A stretch of 64,000 nucleotides of DNA from Eremophila alpestris peregrina. Its lineage: Eukaryota > Chordata > Aves > Passeriformes > Alaudidae. The translations under genes and the position numbers were made by a program. Of the stretch, positions 1 to 10,606 are shown in pieces. The notes beneath the pieces are model-generated. The model was not told where the DNA came from. It ran no database searches and was given only the letters and a program-made list of their open reading frames with translations. Every line of letters begins with the position of its first letter. The first letter of the stretch is position 1. The DNA lies in the NCBI GenBank assembly GCA_009792885.1, contig WMCF01000029.1, forward strand, positions 4,047,324-4,111,323, given 5' to 3'.

Positions 1-3000
1 ATCTAGGTACGCAGGTTTTAAACCGTGTGCTATTAACTTTTTAAACTGCAGCGATGTAAAAGTCTATTGTACCTCAAGACTGAGTTTGCAGAGCTGTCAA
101 AGATGCTTTTCCTCTGTGCTAAACATGATTTGAAAAACGTTGCAAGCCAAAGCACTTGCTGTTATTCACAAAGCACTGTTTGCCAGAGACCACACAGGCG
201 AGTAAGAGCCAGAGGCAGTTAACCCTGGCAGCAGAATTCCCTAATCGTGGCTACAAAGGGAATTCCCTGGAGACAGAAAAGTGAGGTGCAAGACACCTAA
301 GGGAGGGAATAGAGTTTGCTAAATAGAGTTATTTCTGAAGCCTTGCTTTTCTCTAGGAATGTCTGCTCCATGGTATGAGAAAGGGCCACCAAGCCCACCT
401 GCAGTAAACTGCTCTGCTGTGCAGCTTTTGGTGCCTGAGCTGCTCTCAGCAGGGTGAGTGCTCTGCTCACATCCACCACGATATTTGCCTCTGGTTTCTC
501 TGGAACCAATCCTATGAACAGTGTCTATGCACTGGCCCAGATCTCACCTAAGGGGTGAAGGGCCCCTTAGCTTTGGCCAGAGCCCAGGGGTGGGTGCTGA
601 CAGTGTTCCCTTTAGCAATGAGGCTCTGATGACCCTCAGCTTGAAAAGAGCACGGGAAACAGTCTCACACTTTCTAGGGCAATGCCTTACACAAGGATTG
701 GGAGCAGCCATACCAATACCAGAGCACACCAGAGGATCACACCTGAGTGAGGTGTTGTCAGGGTGTGCTCATGTGTTCTGCTCACATTGTCATTTTGGAC
801 ACCCTGTGTGTCCTTCCAGACTGGCTGCAGGGGGAAGCAAGGGCTCAGCTCAACCCTGACAGGCAGATTGCCTTTCAAAAGGGGCCAGGGCTCCCCAGCC
901 ACTGAAGAGGCTGAGCAGGGCTTTATTTTTGTGATTCACTCACTTGTGTTTCCATGTCCTAGTACAGAATTCTTTTTGATAGACTTAAAACACTTCCAAA
1001 AGGAATGAGCTAACTTTCCAGGTAACCTGCCAGGCATTTTCCCTGGCAGCACAATCCCTCCCAGCTTTGCAGACCATGTGCAGCATCCAGGATGGCTCTC
1101 CATTGCTTTTGCAAACTGGGTCACAGCACATTTACTTTTGGAAGGCATGGTGAGTAACAGGCCTTGATTTTTCATCCTGCTTACACCTCTCAGATGCCAG
1201 CAGAATCTGCTTCTCCTCTGAATATGGTTGTCAGTACTCCCAGTAAGTGGAGAGTAAAAGCCACTTTTTCACATAGGTGAAAATACCTGCCAAAGGACCA
1301 CAGACTGCTTAGCCTTCAGCAGTTTGCAAGATTTCATTTTGAAAATAGTAATTTAAAGCACTTGTGAGTGCCAAACAATCTCTAAACCCTTAATTACAGT
1401 GATCATGTAAGCTTTGGTTTACTGGTAATTTTTTAAATAGTAGAACATACTTAGTGATGCAGCTGGTGACCCACCACCATTGGAAAAAAAAAAAACAGGA
1501 TAAAATTTTAAAACCTGATCCAGAGCGTCTGGAAATTATTAAAAAGCATTCCACTGACTTCAGCACACTTTCCTATCAGAAGATGTTGCCCAGAACATAC
1601 TTTATAGCTACACTAGAAAGCTCTGAATCACAGTCTTGTAATACAGAGTTCAAAAGATATTTTATTATGGCTAAAAATATGCTGTTAAAAACCTATTGAT
1701 CTTTTTACCTTTCTGATCAGGAGGTATCAATGGGAGAAAAAAATAGCAAGGGATGCTCTATCAGTGAAAGGGAGACCCAGAGCTCCCTTATAGAAGGCCA
1801 CATGTATTAATCCTGTTTGTCTCGGCTGCAAAAGAATTCTTCAAAGTTAAAGCACCCTAAGGATTTATCAAGCACTTTTCAGCCTTCAACTGGATTTAGC
1901 GAGGGAAGCAGTTCCAAAGCCTGTAGATTAGTACAGCACAATCAGGCTCGTGTAAACAGCACCACAAGGCTCAGCTTGATGTTTGAGGCAGTGACACTTC
2001 ACACGTTTCTGAAGACAAAGCAGCCATTCCTCCCGCAAACCAAAGATGACACTTGGGTGAATTGCTCAGGAGGCTTTGCCCTGCTGCCAGATGACTCCTG
2101 CTGCACGTGTTCCTCACAATGGTGCTAACAGGATTGGCAATGCTCGCCAGGCTCTTCACACCTCCGAGAATGGCTTGGTGAATAATCAGCTTTTTAAAGT
2201 TTGTAAAGAAAACCTGCATCTATACAGCTTTGGGGCATATTTATCACAAAAATAGATTGGTAAACTCTGTTACCAGTAAGGGCAACTGAATTTCCTGGAG
2301 CCTTTAGTGGGGCTAGGACTTAATTCACAATGGGATCTGTGAGTGCCAGAGATTTTCTCTTAGCAGGAGAAGCTGAAAGAAGCTCCTGAAGCTCAGTTAA
2401 CCAATGCTATCATTCCTGGTCTCTATTAAATCTTGTGTTCTCATGCCTTGGGCAGAGTAACTTAAATCACAGTAGAGTGGAATAAAAGGAAATTTTAGAT
2501 TTTTTTTTTTCCTTAGAACTTTCAAATTTGGAAAACAGGAGTGCCATAATTAATCAAAAAGGGTGGGGGAGAAGCACTGACAAAAAGAGTTGACAGTTTT
2601 TTTCAGTTTGATTATTTTTTCCTACATCTTCCTACTTTCATGGAAAGAAGTTCAATCAGCTCTGCTTGTTATCTGACATAAGAATATTAAAATGCTGCAG
2701 CTAATTGAGCCAAGTGGACCTTGAGCTATGCTGGTAACAGCTTGCCTTCAGTGAATACAATCTCAAAGAACATTGGGGGAGAAGCACTGAGCCCCTCAAT
2801 AATACAGGAAGAAGAAAATCATGGTCTATTAAAAAAAATTTTTTTGAGTAAGCAAAAAATCCTCGGGTTTTAGTGGGACAGTGAAGTGTGATATTGCTGA
2901 GTGTTCCCAATATTATTTACCACACACATGGCACTGGACCAAACTGTCCATGAGGCTGTGGCCTGAGTTCAGCCCTGCTGTTCAGCACATACAAAAGTGA

Positions 3001-3274
3001 TAAAATGGTTCATCCCTCACTGGGTGTGGTGTTTACATCTATCCAGTCACCATTCAGGCTTCTAAACATTAACAGGTTGCTAATGTGAATTGTACATGTT
3101 TTGTCTTGGCTTTACTACAGCTCTTGAGGTTCAAAATTAGCCTTTCATCTGAAAGTAACATCACAGTGAAAATACTGCCATTTGAAAGATGGAAATGATC
3201 CTACTCCAGTATTATAACACAGTGCAGCTTAACTACAATAGTTCACTGATTAGCAATCAGTTTCTTTTTTACAG
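1..3274. other. Non-coding stretch, no gene recognised
   Basis: No reading frame here has the codon texture or conserved motifs of a protein; the short ORFs on both strands overlap each other without preference. Composition is mildly GC-richer at about 540-1200. Homopolymers are a run of 12 A at 1484-1495 and a run of 11 T at 2500-2510. I see no recognisable transposon. The stretch is best read as intron or intergenic DNA upstream of the candidate exon that begins at 3275. Confidence 0.5.
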
Positions 3275-3366
3275 GACATTTTTATGAGTCTACAAGCACA
3301 CTTGACCTGTGGTCTAAGCTGATAGTTTACATGAACAATGATGTGGAAGAAGCCAAGTTACTAAAG
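3275..3366 (+). CDS. Candidate single internal coding exon, family not recognised
   Basis: This is the only segment in the window that looks like a vertebrate protein-coding exon. Upstream are a branch-point-like CTGAT near 3246-3250, a pyrimidine tract and an ACAG acceptor ending at 3274. Downstream the segment ends AAG and is followed by GTGGGG, an acceptable donor. Its 92 bases are two bases completing a codon plus 30 codons open in that frame. The peptide starts HFYESTSTLDLW, continues SKLIVY, and ends MNNDVEEAKLLK, an amphipathic, helix-like composition. I do not recognise the family and assign no function. Alternatively it is a terminal exon: the frame runs on through the donor to a TGA at 3388-3390, and an AATAAA lies at 3516-3521. 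It could also be an old retrocopy fragment or a chance match, since short open segments between AG and GT are not rare. No partner exon was found elsewhere in the window. Confidence 0.42.
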
Positions 3367-3515
3367 GTGGGGAGGTTTCTGGTGCCATGAGGCATCCTTC
3401 ACCTGTTTCAACATTTCCAGTTATGTGGAAACAACTGGGCTTTGTAGGTCACTCCATTTTTGGGAGGGCCGTTATGCTGACATATTACATTATTTCTACC
3501 CTTGAGTACTTTATA

Positions 3516-3521
3516 AATAAA
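3516..3521 (+). terminator. Possible poly(A) signal AATAAA
   Basis: A canonical AATAAA hexamer lies about 125 bases beyond the TGA that ends the open frame of the candidate exon at 3275. It matters only if that exon is the last exon of its gene. The hexamer is frequent by chance in AT-rich DNA, so this is weak. Confidence 0.15.
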
Positions 3522-4294
3522 GTAGTTTGGGACTATGAAGTCAGTTCTTTGGTTATACTTCTGCAATCAGCTTGATGCCAGTAGAAGTGCACAAGTATAA
3601 TGTGAATTTTCATAGTCACATCCATCTTAAGAGTGTTTGAACAAAAGCAGCCATTGTTACTTTATCAATACCTGTTTGTATTTGCTCACAGTGTCACTGT
3701 GGGTCTTTGAAGAGCTGAGCTGACTGGCCTGTCCCAGTTGGAGATTCACAGATGCAACTACATTAGAAATAAATATGATAAAAAATATGCCATCAACTTA
3801 GTTTTAAAACTATCAGGTGCATTTTATGTCTCCTTCTGAGCAGAAGGCATGAGAGAATATAACTTTTGCCAGCAATTTCAAATAAAGGCTCTAGTTTTAG
3901 GTAATGTTATAAACTTACAGTGAACTAGGACAATGTAATAATATGGCATGTCAAATTTATTTCTAGCTGTAGGCAAAGAAAAACAAAGAAACAAGGGTAG
4001 TTTCAACATGGTATTACAGCACCATAAAAATTTGCTCATTAAGTTTCATAAAATCCATTACAAAGTTTAATGCATGTGTTTACATCACTAACATAGATTG
4101 AAGCCTATGCCATGAGGCTTTCAGCTGGAAATTGCTTCACTTCACAAATTTTCATCTAAAGCCCTTTAAACAATTATGTCAAAATAAAGGCACTAAATAT
4201 GAGCACTCACAACGTTTTCCCAGCTTCCTCAGCATATCCTTATTATTGGTAATATGGTTTGTAAAACATCAGAATCAGATTGTCACACAGAGAT
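3522..4294. other. Non-coding stretch, nothing recognised
   Basis: AT-rich unique sequence with no clear repeat, ORF or motif cluster. It would be the start of the downstream intron if 3275-3366 is an internal exon, or 3' flank if it is terminal. Confidence 0.5.
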
Positions 4295-4402
4295 TAAGGC
4301 TGGGATTTTCAGCAGGAGCTAAGGGAGTTAGGCACTCAGCTCCTGCTGAATTTCAATGAGTCTGGAGCATACATTTCCCTTAGGCTCCTTTGACAATCTC
4401 AG
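4295..4402. repeat. Ancient palindromic amniote repeat relic
   Basis: The text around a GGGATTTTCAGC core, a GTTAGGCAC motif and a TTTCAATGAG motif matches an old repeat type that I remember as common in turtle, crocodile and bird DNA, with CCTAA/TTAGG-rich arms and an internal TTTCAATGG-like core. A perfect 13-base inverted repeat occupies 4308-4320 and 4338-4350, separated by 17 bases, giving a strong hairpin. No coding capacity. The family name is uncertain; the palindromic structure suggests an ancient non-autonomous DNA transposon, which is inference. Confidence 0.5.
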
Positions 4403-6460
4403 CATAAATATTAATAACTAACTTTTAACAAGCATTTGGTCATTGATTTCAATTATCTCAAATATGCCAATGGCTATGTCATTTTCCCCACAAAGATCTT
4501 CTTCCATTTGCAAGTTTTTGGGGATTCTCTCATATGCACAGTATCACAAAAGGGATCTTACAAGTTTCTCAGCTATGGAGGCCCAGCAGAGTTGACATGT
4601 GATAGTTATTGCTGAGCTCTTTTGTGCCACCTTTTGCATCTGCTTGAGATGCTATGTACTAACAGCAACCTCTGATCACATCTTGTAGCCTGGTATTACT
4701 CAGAGGAAAAAAACAACAGCAAAGAAAACTCAGAAGAGCAAGAAAGTATAGATATTCTATTCACTCCATAAAAACATCTATCATGCAAAAAGCCAAATGC
4801 TGACACTTGACAAAAGTATTCAAATAAGCTCCAGTTTCACTCTTAATTATATACAAGGAGTACATTTTTTATACCTTTCATTTTAAATTCCAACATTACT
4901 GTGGAGCCTTAACACGTTGGGATGTGTGTGACTTCACACAGCACTTGATGCAGGGAGCTATGGATTTTTGTTAGAAGCCACCTCAGGGGCTGTGCTCAGG
5001 CAGGACCTGACCAGGTGCTCTGCACAGGTGTGCAGTGCTGCATCCAGGCTGTCATGCAGTTAGGAAAAGTCAAATAGAAAAACTAAACTTCCATTATGCA
5101 AACACAAATTATGTGTGCACTGTGCCTTTTGGGAGAGAAGGAACTTTATCTCAGAGTGAATTTAGCCTCAATACAGAATTCATGCCAGGTGAAATGCAAC
5201 AGCTTTGCAAATCTGGTGCTGATGTAGCCTGTTCCACCATCATCTCCTTTGTTATCTGTCCCTCCTCTTTCTTTCTCAGAGGCACATTTTTCTGCCAGGC
5301 ATTGGTACCACTGAGAGTGCCCAGATTTATAACTGTGGGATGATGAAGCCATATGCAAATATCAGCTCCCCTGGCTGAGCCCTCCAGCCTCAGGTTTCAC
5401 CTTTGCTGGGTGAAGGATCAGTATCTGATCTTTGGGGAAAAAAAGGTTCCTCCTGCTTTCTGCTGAATTATGGTCTTGTTTGCTATTATTCTTCCTGTCA
5501 CCCCATCAATCTATAAAGTTTGAAATGCAATTCTGTTTATCCCAATATTTCATCCTTTTGCTTGACCTTGTGGGTTGCAGTCACAGCTTGAAGCTTTCAC
5601 ATGTGTCTTGTTAAACATGAAACTGTTTATGTACCCTACACTCTGGAGAAACCTGCAGTGCTGATGCTCTGCAGATTGGTTTATGATGAAATGTTTGTTT
5701 GATTAATCTGCAAACAGATATACAGTACCTCTTGTTAATCTAACAGCCTCAGTTTATGTTCTATTATGACAACATTAACATGGAACCACATATATGTGTC
5801 CTTAACTATGCTTTATATTTTCCCTGAATATTACTGGCAGGAGATTTGTGACTGCTGCACGTGCAGAACCAATCCTGCAGTGAAAAGCCAGCTCAGACTC
5901 ATGAGAACTCTGCATATCCCCACTAATTCCAAACAATTGTGTCTGCTCACACTGGGGACTAATTTTGTATTCTGGAAACTACACAAAAATCAAATATTTG
6001 CTTTGATATTTGATTCTTCCATAGGTTCTGTTTTCATCCTGTTTAAACTTGTACATGTGACAACTTCAAAACGTAATAAAAAATACAGTGTAACATTATG
6101 GAGGATTGTGCAGTGAAAAGTGAGAAAAGCTGATCAAACATATTTTAGGTTAATAACAGAATCAATAAATGATTTCACATTCTGTCAGCTCCAAAATTGA
6201 ACAAGCTATTCACTGTCTCCAACATGTTTAAAACACATTTCAAGGCAAATGGTGTAAATATTGAAGAACACCTTGCCTGGACATGAGACAGCAATCTGCC
6301 ACTACATTCACAATTTCCACAGAGAGAAAGATAATAAACTTCTCACTTTGCCACTAGGATAGGACAGGACAGAAAATAAACAGCTTATAATGCAACAAGA
6401 ATTATTTAGAGCACACAAGCAAACCCTTCCCAGCTACCAGGACACTGAAAGAACTGCTTA
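4403..6460. other. Non-coding stretch, nothing recognised
   Basis: Unique AT-rich sequence. The longest open frame (5766-6116, + strand) encodes a cysteine- and leucine-rich string with no domain resemblance, and is judged accidental. No microsatellite or transposon was recognised. Confidence 0.5.
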
Positions 6461-6592
6461 GGAGGGTTGCAGAGTTTTTAAGAACAGATAAGGCAAAAAT
6501 CTGTCAGAAGCAGTTAAATTTTTCCTTCTGTGCCTGCACAGGGGTTTGGTTAGGATGCCCCTCCACATCCCCCTAAGCCAGGATTCTGTGAT
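6461..6592 (+). repeat. CR1 LINE 3' tail, 5'-truncated and old
   Basis: The run follows the order of the CR1 3' end: a GGAGGGTTGCAGAG segment, TTTTTAAGAACAG, an AAAATCTGTCAG segment, a GGGGTTTGGTTAGGATG segment equivalent to the usual GGTTGGACTAGATGA, and a final ATTCTGTGAT matching the 8-mer tail typical of CR1. Divergence is high, so it is an old insertion. Only about the last 130 bases remain, the usual severe 5' truncation of CR1. The family match is from memory of the consensus. Confidence 0.6.
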
Positions 6593-6689
6593 CAATAAAC
6601 AGATCATGAGCTAACGAGGTGTGCTACAGGTAAAAACAATAACACAACTTAACTGAGTGAAAAATCCTGCTGTTCTACTGAGACACGTT

Positions 6690-6960
6690 GAAGTCCCTCA
6701 AAGCCAACAGAACTGCCTGCAGAAGTAGAGCAGCCCTTCAGGGAAGGGCTGTCCCCAGTGCTGTCCCCGAGCTGCAGTGGCAGCAGTGTGTGGGCTGAGC
6801 CTGCCACTGCCTGGCCTGGCAGAGCCACAGAGCTGCCCTGGAGCACACACACCTCCTGCTCTGCAGCCCTGAGGGGCCTCAGGGGGCTGGGGGTGGGCAC
6901 TGAAACCTCTGTGCAGAACCCTCATCGCTCCCCAGTTCTGCTGTAGCAAAACTGCCTGAG
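6690..6960. other. GC-rich, CpG-poor block
   Basis: This block is clearly GC-richer than its flanks and rich in CTG, CAG and CCC tracts, but has few CpG dinucleotides, so it is not a CpG island. Overlapping ORFs on both strands (for example 6649-6900 and 6698-6949, both on the - strand) come from the lack of AT-rich stop codons, not from coding. Identity unknown; it could be a degraded repeat or local GC drift. Confidence 0.4.
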
Positions 6961-7284
6961 AGAACTATCCAGGGACCTGGCACAGGGCTCTGCACCTCCT
7001 GAACCAACAGCGTGAGCCAACCACCAGTACAAGTCACATGTCTTAAATGCCAAAAAAAGAGATAAGATCTCAGAGAAAAAGGAGGACTTAAAAGGTTAGA
7101 GAATATTTAGATACTTAAGGTGATTCAAACAGTCTAGACCTGATGATTTCCATCATAAGATATGCAGAAAACAAGCTGAAAAAATCTCAGAAGTGATTAT
7201 GGAAACTTGGAGAGAGAAGGGTTTACTAGAATGGTAAATCTAGTCCTAATACAATAATGAAAAGAGTAGTTTGAAAATTGTATT

Positions 7285-7297
7285 GGATGGATAGATG

Positions 7298-7330
<33 letters not shown>
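7285..7330 (+). repeat. Compound tetranucleotide microsatellite GATG/GATA/GACA
   Basis: About 46 bases shift from GGAT/GATG units through GATA to six GACA units. It lies within the CR1 relic and probably expanded after insertion. Confidence 0.95.
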
Positions 7331-7796
7331 CTTAACTCCAGCTCCTGGGGGAAAACAAAAGGGGAATGAATAAAATTATGTGTAAGCACCTGAAAGATAA
7401 CAATAAAGTAGGTAACAGATGACATGGATTTTGCAAGAATAAATTGTTTCCAAAAATTGTCCATCTCCTTCAACGACAGGAAGAAGGGAAGAAGCTGAGC
7501 TCTGTCCTGGGTCTGGCTCTATTCAGGGTTTTTTCAGGGAGAAATGTTTTTGGATGCAGATGATACCTAAGCAGGAAGGCCTGCAGGTATGCTAGAGAAC
7601 AGGAATGGAAATCAAAATTATTTTGCCTAACTGAAGCACTGGTGTGGAAAAAAAAAGATAAAAGTAATTAAGGCCAAAGATTAGGACTTGTTCTTGCTCA
7701 TGCAGAAAGAGAGGGAGAAATGCAGGTCTGAGGAGAGCAAAAAAAATAGAGATAACAGATTACAAAATGAGCATGAGTGAACTGTATCATACAGCC

Positions 7797-7816
7797 AAAA
7801 AAAAAAAAAAAAAAAA
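7797..7816 (+). repeat. A-run of 20
   Basis: A pure homopolymer inside the CR1 ORF2 relic. It occupies a place where related CR1 copies have a short A-rich run, so expansion in place is likelier than a separate retroposon tail. Confidence 0.9.
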
Positions 7817-8200
7817 GCAACTGCTACCTGGATTATACCAGAAATCCATACAGGGAACATAGCCTGCAACAGGGATGTTGGGAGGGCAGAAATGATGAGG
7901 GGAGAGGGTGTTTGACACAGAGAACAGTCTGGAAAAACACAAATGACAGTTGCCAGGAAGAGCACAAAACAGAGTTTTGGTCCAGATAAACAGGGTGTAT
8001 AATTGTGGGCAATTATAGGAAGGAGGATTTTTTTTCTTGGTATGAAAGGTGATAAAGCTTGGAAATAGCTTGTCTGGAGGGACCATAAAGGCCTTACTTT
8101 TGGAAACCCAGACCAAGAAGTTAGATAGATAAAAATCTGCCTGAAGTGTGCCTACTGGCAGAATCCTGCTTTCAAGCATGAAGATGAATTAAAGGATGTG

Positions 8201-10030
8201 TTGGGGTACTTTTTACCCTTATTTTTCTGTAATTGAAGAAACTCTGTTGATAAGTACAAGATTTCCTAAATCTCTAAACCTTGTTTTCCTGTAGCTCCAC
8301 ATTTCTGAATAGCCTCCTTTTGCCCCTTTACAGTTTAAATATATTTCAAATCTAGAGGAAAAAGTATCTATTTCTTCCTTCTGAATGAGCTGTGGGCTCT
8401 GCACTCTAAATCTGACAGAACTTTTGTGATTGTATTAACATAAAACATTTCAAGCTGTTCACAGATTGAATTTAATCCTCCTTTCAATAATCCAAGTTTA
8501 AATCCTCATTTCAATTATCTCTACATTTTGTAGAATCCCTCAAATGATTCAGCACTGGAGTATCGCATGTGTTATAATTTAAAAGCCAAAAGTTATGAAT
8601 GGAAGCAGATTATATCTTATTAAAATGTTAATTCCAAGTCCTTTGAGATAATTGTGACTAAAAGCATTGGTTAATGTGTCAGAAATAAACACCATCAAAA
8701 ATAATTGAACAAAAAGAAGCATATGGTCATCAGTCACTTCAGAAGAACATCAGGGAGGCAGAATTAGAGGAGTGATTATCAGAAGTGTGGGTACAGGGAC
8801 AGACCTGATATCAGTTCCAATAAACAATCCTTTTGAATCCTTCTTTACATTTATACTTTTAAACTCCCAGCTTAATTTTCCTTCACTATTGAACAATAAA
8901 ACATGAATAATGCTGAGTGATGTAGAAATGCCATTTCTGACTTACTTTACTGTGATGGTAAAAGCAAAAGAAGAATCCAGTGCTGGAATAACCCCCAAAC
9001 AAGGGAGGTTGTCCAGCCCTGCTCTAAGAAGATGATAGCCAGAATAGAACATTTGGTGAAGGATTTGAGCCTGTCCAGGATGATTTCCTTACAAGTAAAC
9101 CTGAAAACTATTGGTAAAAGAGCTCCAATTTACTCTTAATGGTATTCTAGTCAGACAAAATAAGACAGAAAACTACACTGAGATACACAAAAGATAAGGT
9201 GCATTTCTCTGCAGTTATACTCCTCTGCAACATCTACATTCAGACTTCCTGGAGCTATTTCCATTCAACATGGCATCAGATCAGGATCTCCTTATTCTCC
9301 TGAGCAGATGCACTGCCATCAATTACATTACTCATGTGAGTAAGCAGAGGAGAAGCTGACCTTTAGAGAGATAACAATAGATACTTCCCAATTAATGGGA
9401 AAGTAGCAGTATATAAATCAATCCTAAAAAGCACTTTAGATAATATAATATTAACTCTTCACTATACAAATCAAATCAAATGGCATTCCTCATAGAGGAG
9501 TCTGGGGTATTGCACCATTAGTGACCAAAAATCTGGCCACCCCTCCTGGGATTCATTCAGCTGTCTGTCTTCTATCAACAAACAAGTCAATGAGTCAATA
9601 GCTAAAGCAAAATGCAAGGGTGAAAATACATTATTGTGATGCATGCCAGCATGTGAGCAGGAGCACTGAAAAGTCAACCAGAATATAAAACCCTCTCTCC
9701 TCCAGTATTAAAGGTCACTATTTAGAAATCCACACAGTACTATTCCTCCTCAACCCTTGTCTTATTTTAGCATATATTTCTCCTCAAAATCTACAGTTAT
9801 AAAGACAGACACACACACACTGTTGTGCCTTTTCCCACTAGAAAGATAACCTTCAGAATGTAAATCAATGCACTCTTGCCCTGGTAATCCAGTCTTGCAG
9901 AAAGCTGTCTCCAGCCAAACAATATCAGCAGAAAAAGGCACAGAAGCATTCACTCTTGAGCAGCATATTCACCCCAGTGAAGTGTTTATTTCAAATCCAA
10001 GCTGCAATAATTTTAAATGCTGCTGCTCAG
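8201..10030. other. Non-coding stretch, nothing recognised
   Basis: AT-rich unique sequence. A short AC dinucleotide run is at about 9809-9820. Short minus-strand ORFs at 8219-8404 and 9471-9677 show no family resemblance. Confidence 0.5.
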
Positions 10031-10606
10031 GGTTGTGGTTAAGCCTCACATGGCAGTGAAGTACCACACAGCCACTGTCCCCCCTGCAGTGGGGTGGGGG
10101 AGAGAATCAGAGGAGCCAAAAAAAGAACTCATGGGTTGGTGTAAGAACAGTTTCATAATTGAAACAAAGTAGAATACAATAATCCTAACAATACTGAAAA
10201 AAACCCCTAAAATAACAGTGACAATAACTGTAATGAACAAGACAGAGAGAGGGAAAAATAAGCCCCCCAAAAAACACGTGATGGACAACAGTTGCTCTCC
10301 ACCCCTTGACCAATGCCCATCCCATTGCCAAGCAGCCCCAGCTGCTCCTGGCCAGCTCCTCCCAGTTTCTATTCCCAGCATGGCACATCCCCTGGGCCAG
10401 TTTGGGTCAGCTGTGCTGGCTGTGCTCCCTCCCTGTTTACTGGGCAGAGCACGAGGCACCAGAACATCCAGGGCTCAGAGCAAACACTGCCCAGCAGCAG
10501 CCAAACATCCCTGTGTTCCCAACAGCATCCTCAAACTGCACCCCAAACACAGCACTGTGCCAGCTGCTGAGAACAGAGTGAACCCCCTGCAGCTGAAACC
10601 AGGGTG
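10031..10606 (-). mobile_element. Solo LTR of an endogenous retrovirus (songbird-type)
   Basis: Read on the minus strand, this matches an avian LTR type I remember: an outer CTGGTTTCAGCTG end, a central GTGCTGTG segment, AGCCAGCACAGCTGACCCAA, an A-rich CAATAATCC zone with a decayed poly(A) region, and an end facing position 10031 that contains a TTGTGG-like inverted terminus. About 576 bases long. Flanks are CTCAG (10026-10030) and CTCAA (10607-10611), a near-perfect 5-base target duplication. There is no internal retroviral sequence, primer-binding site or polypurine tract alongside, so it is a solo LTR left by recombination. The ORFs of up to 137 residues across it are accidental. Exact family name unknown. 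Confidence 0.75.

Larger units (their letters stand above)
7057..8200 (+). repeat. Ancient CR1 LINE ORF2 relic (reverse transcriptase end and 3' region)
   Basis: Successive blocks follow the order of a turtle/crocodile/bird CR1 ORF2. They are a GGTTAGAGAATATTTAG block with a CCTGATGA motif (about 7090-7155), a GTAAGCACCTGAAAGATAA block with ACATGGATTTTGCAAGAA (about 7383-7440), CTGTCCTGGGTCTGGCTCTA with TTCAGG and a TGCAGATGATAC segment (about 7500-7565), and AAATGAGCATGAGTGAACTG with CTACCTGGATTATACCAG (about 7765-7845). The last part (about 8105-8150) recalls the pre-tail segment. Frames are destroyed by indels and stops; no enzyme can be made. A tetranucleotide array and a 20-base A-run interrupt it. 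Boundaries are approximate. Confidence 0.65.

Noticed and set aside
10046..10459. 137-residue ORF on the - strand with a hydrophobic segment
   Set aside because: Lies wholly within the minus-strand solo LTR; hydrophobic residues come from the T-rich part of the LTR.
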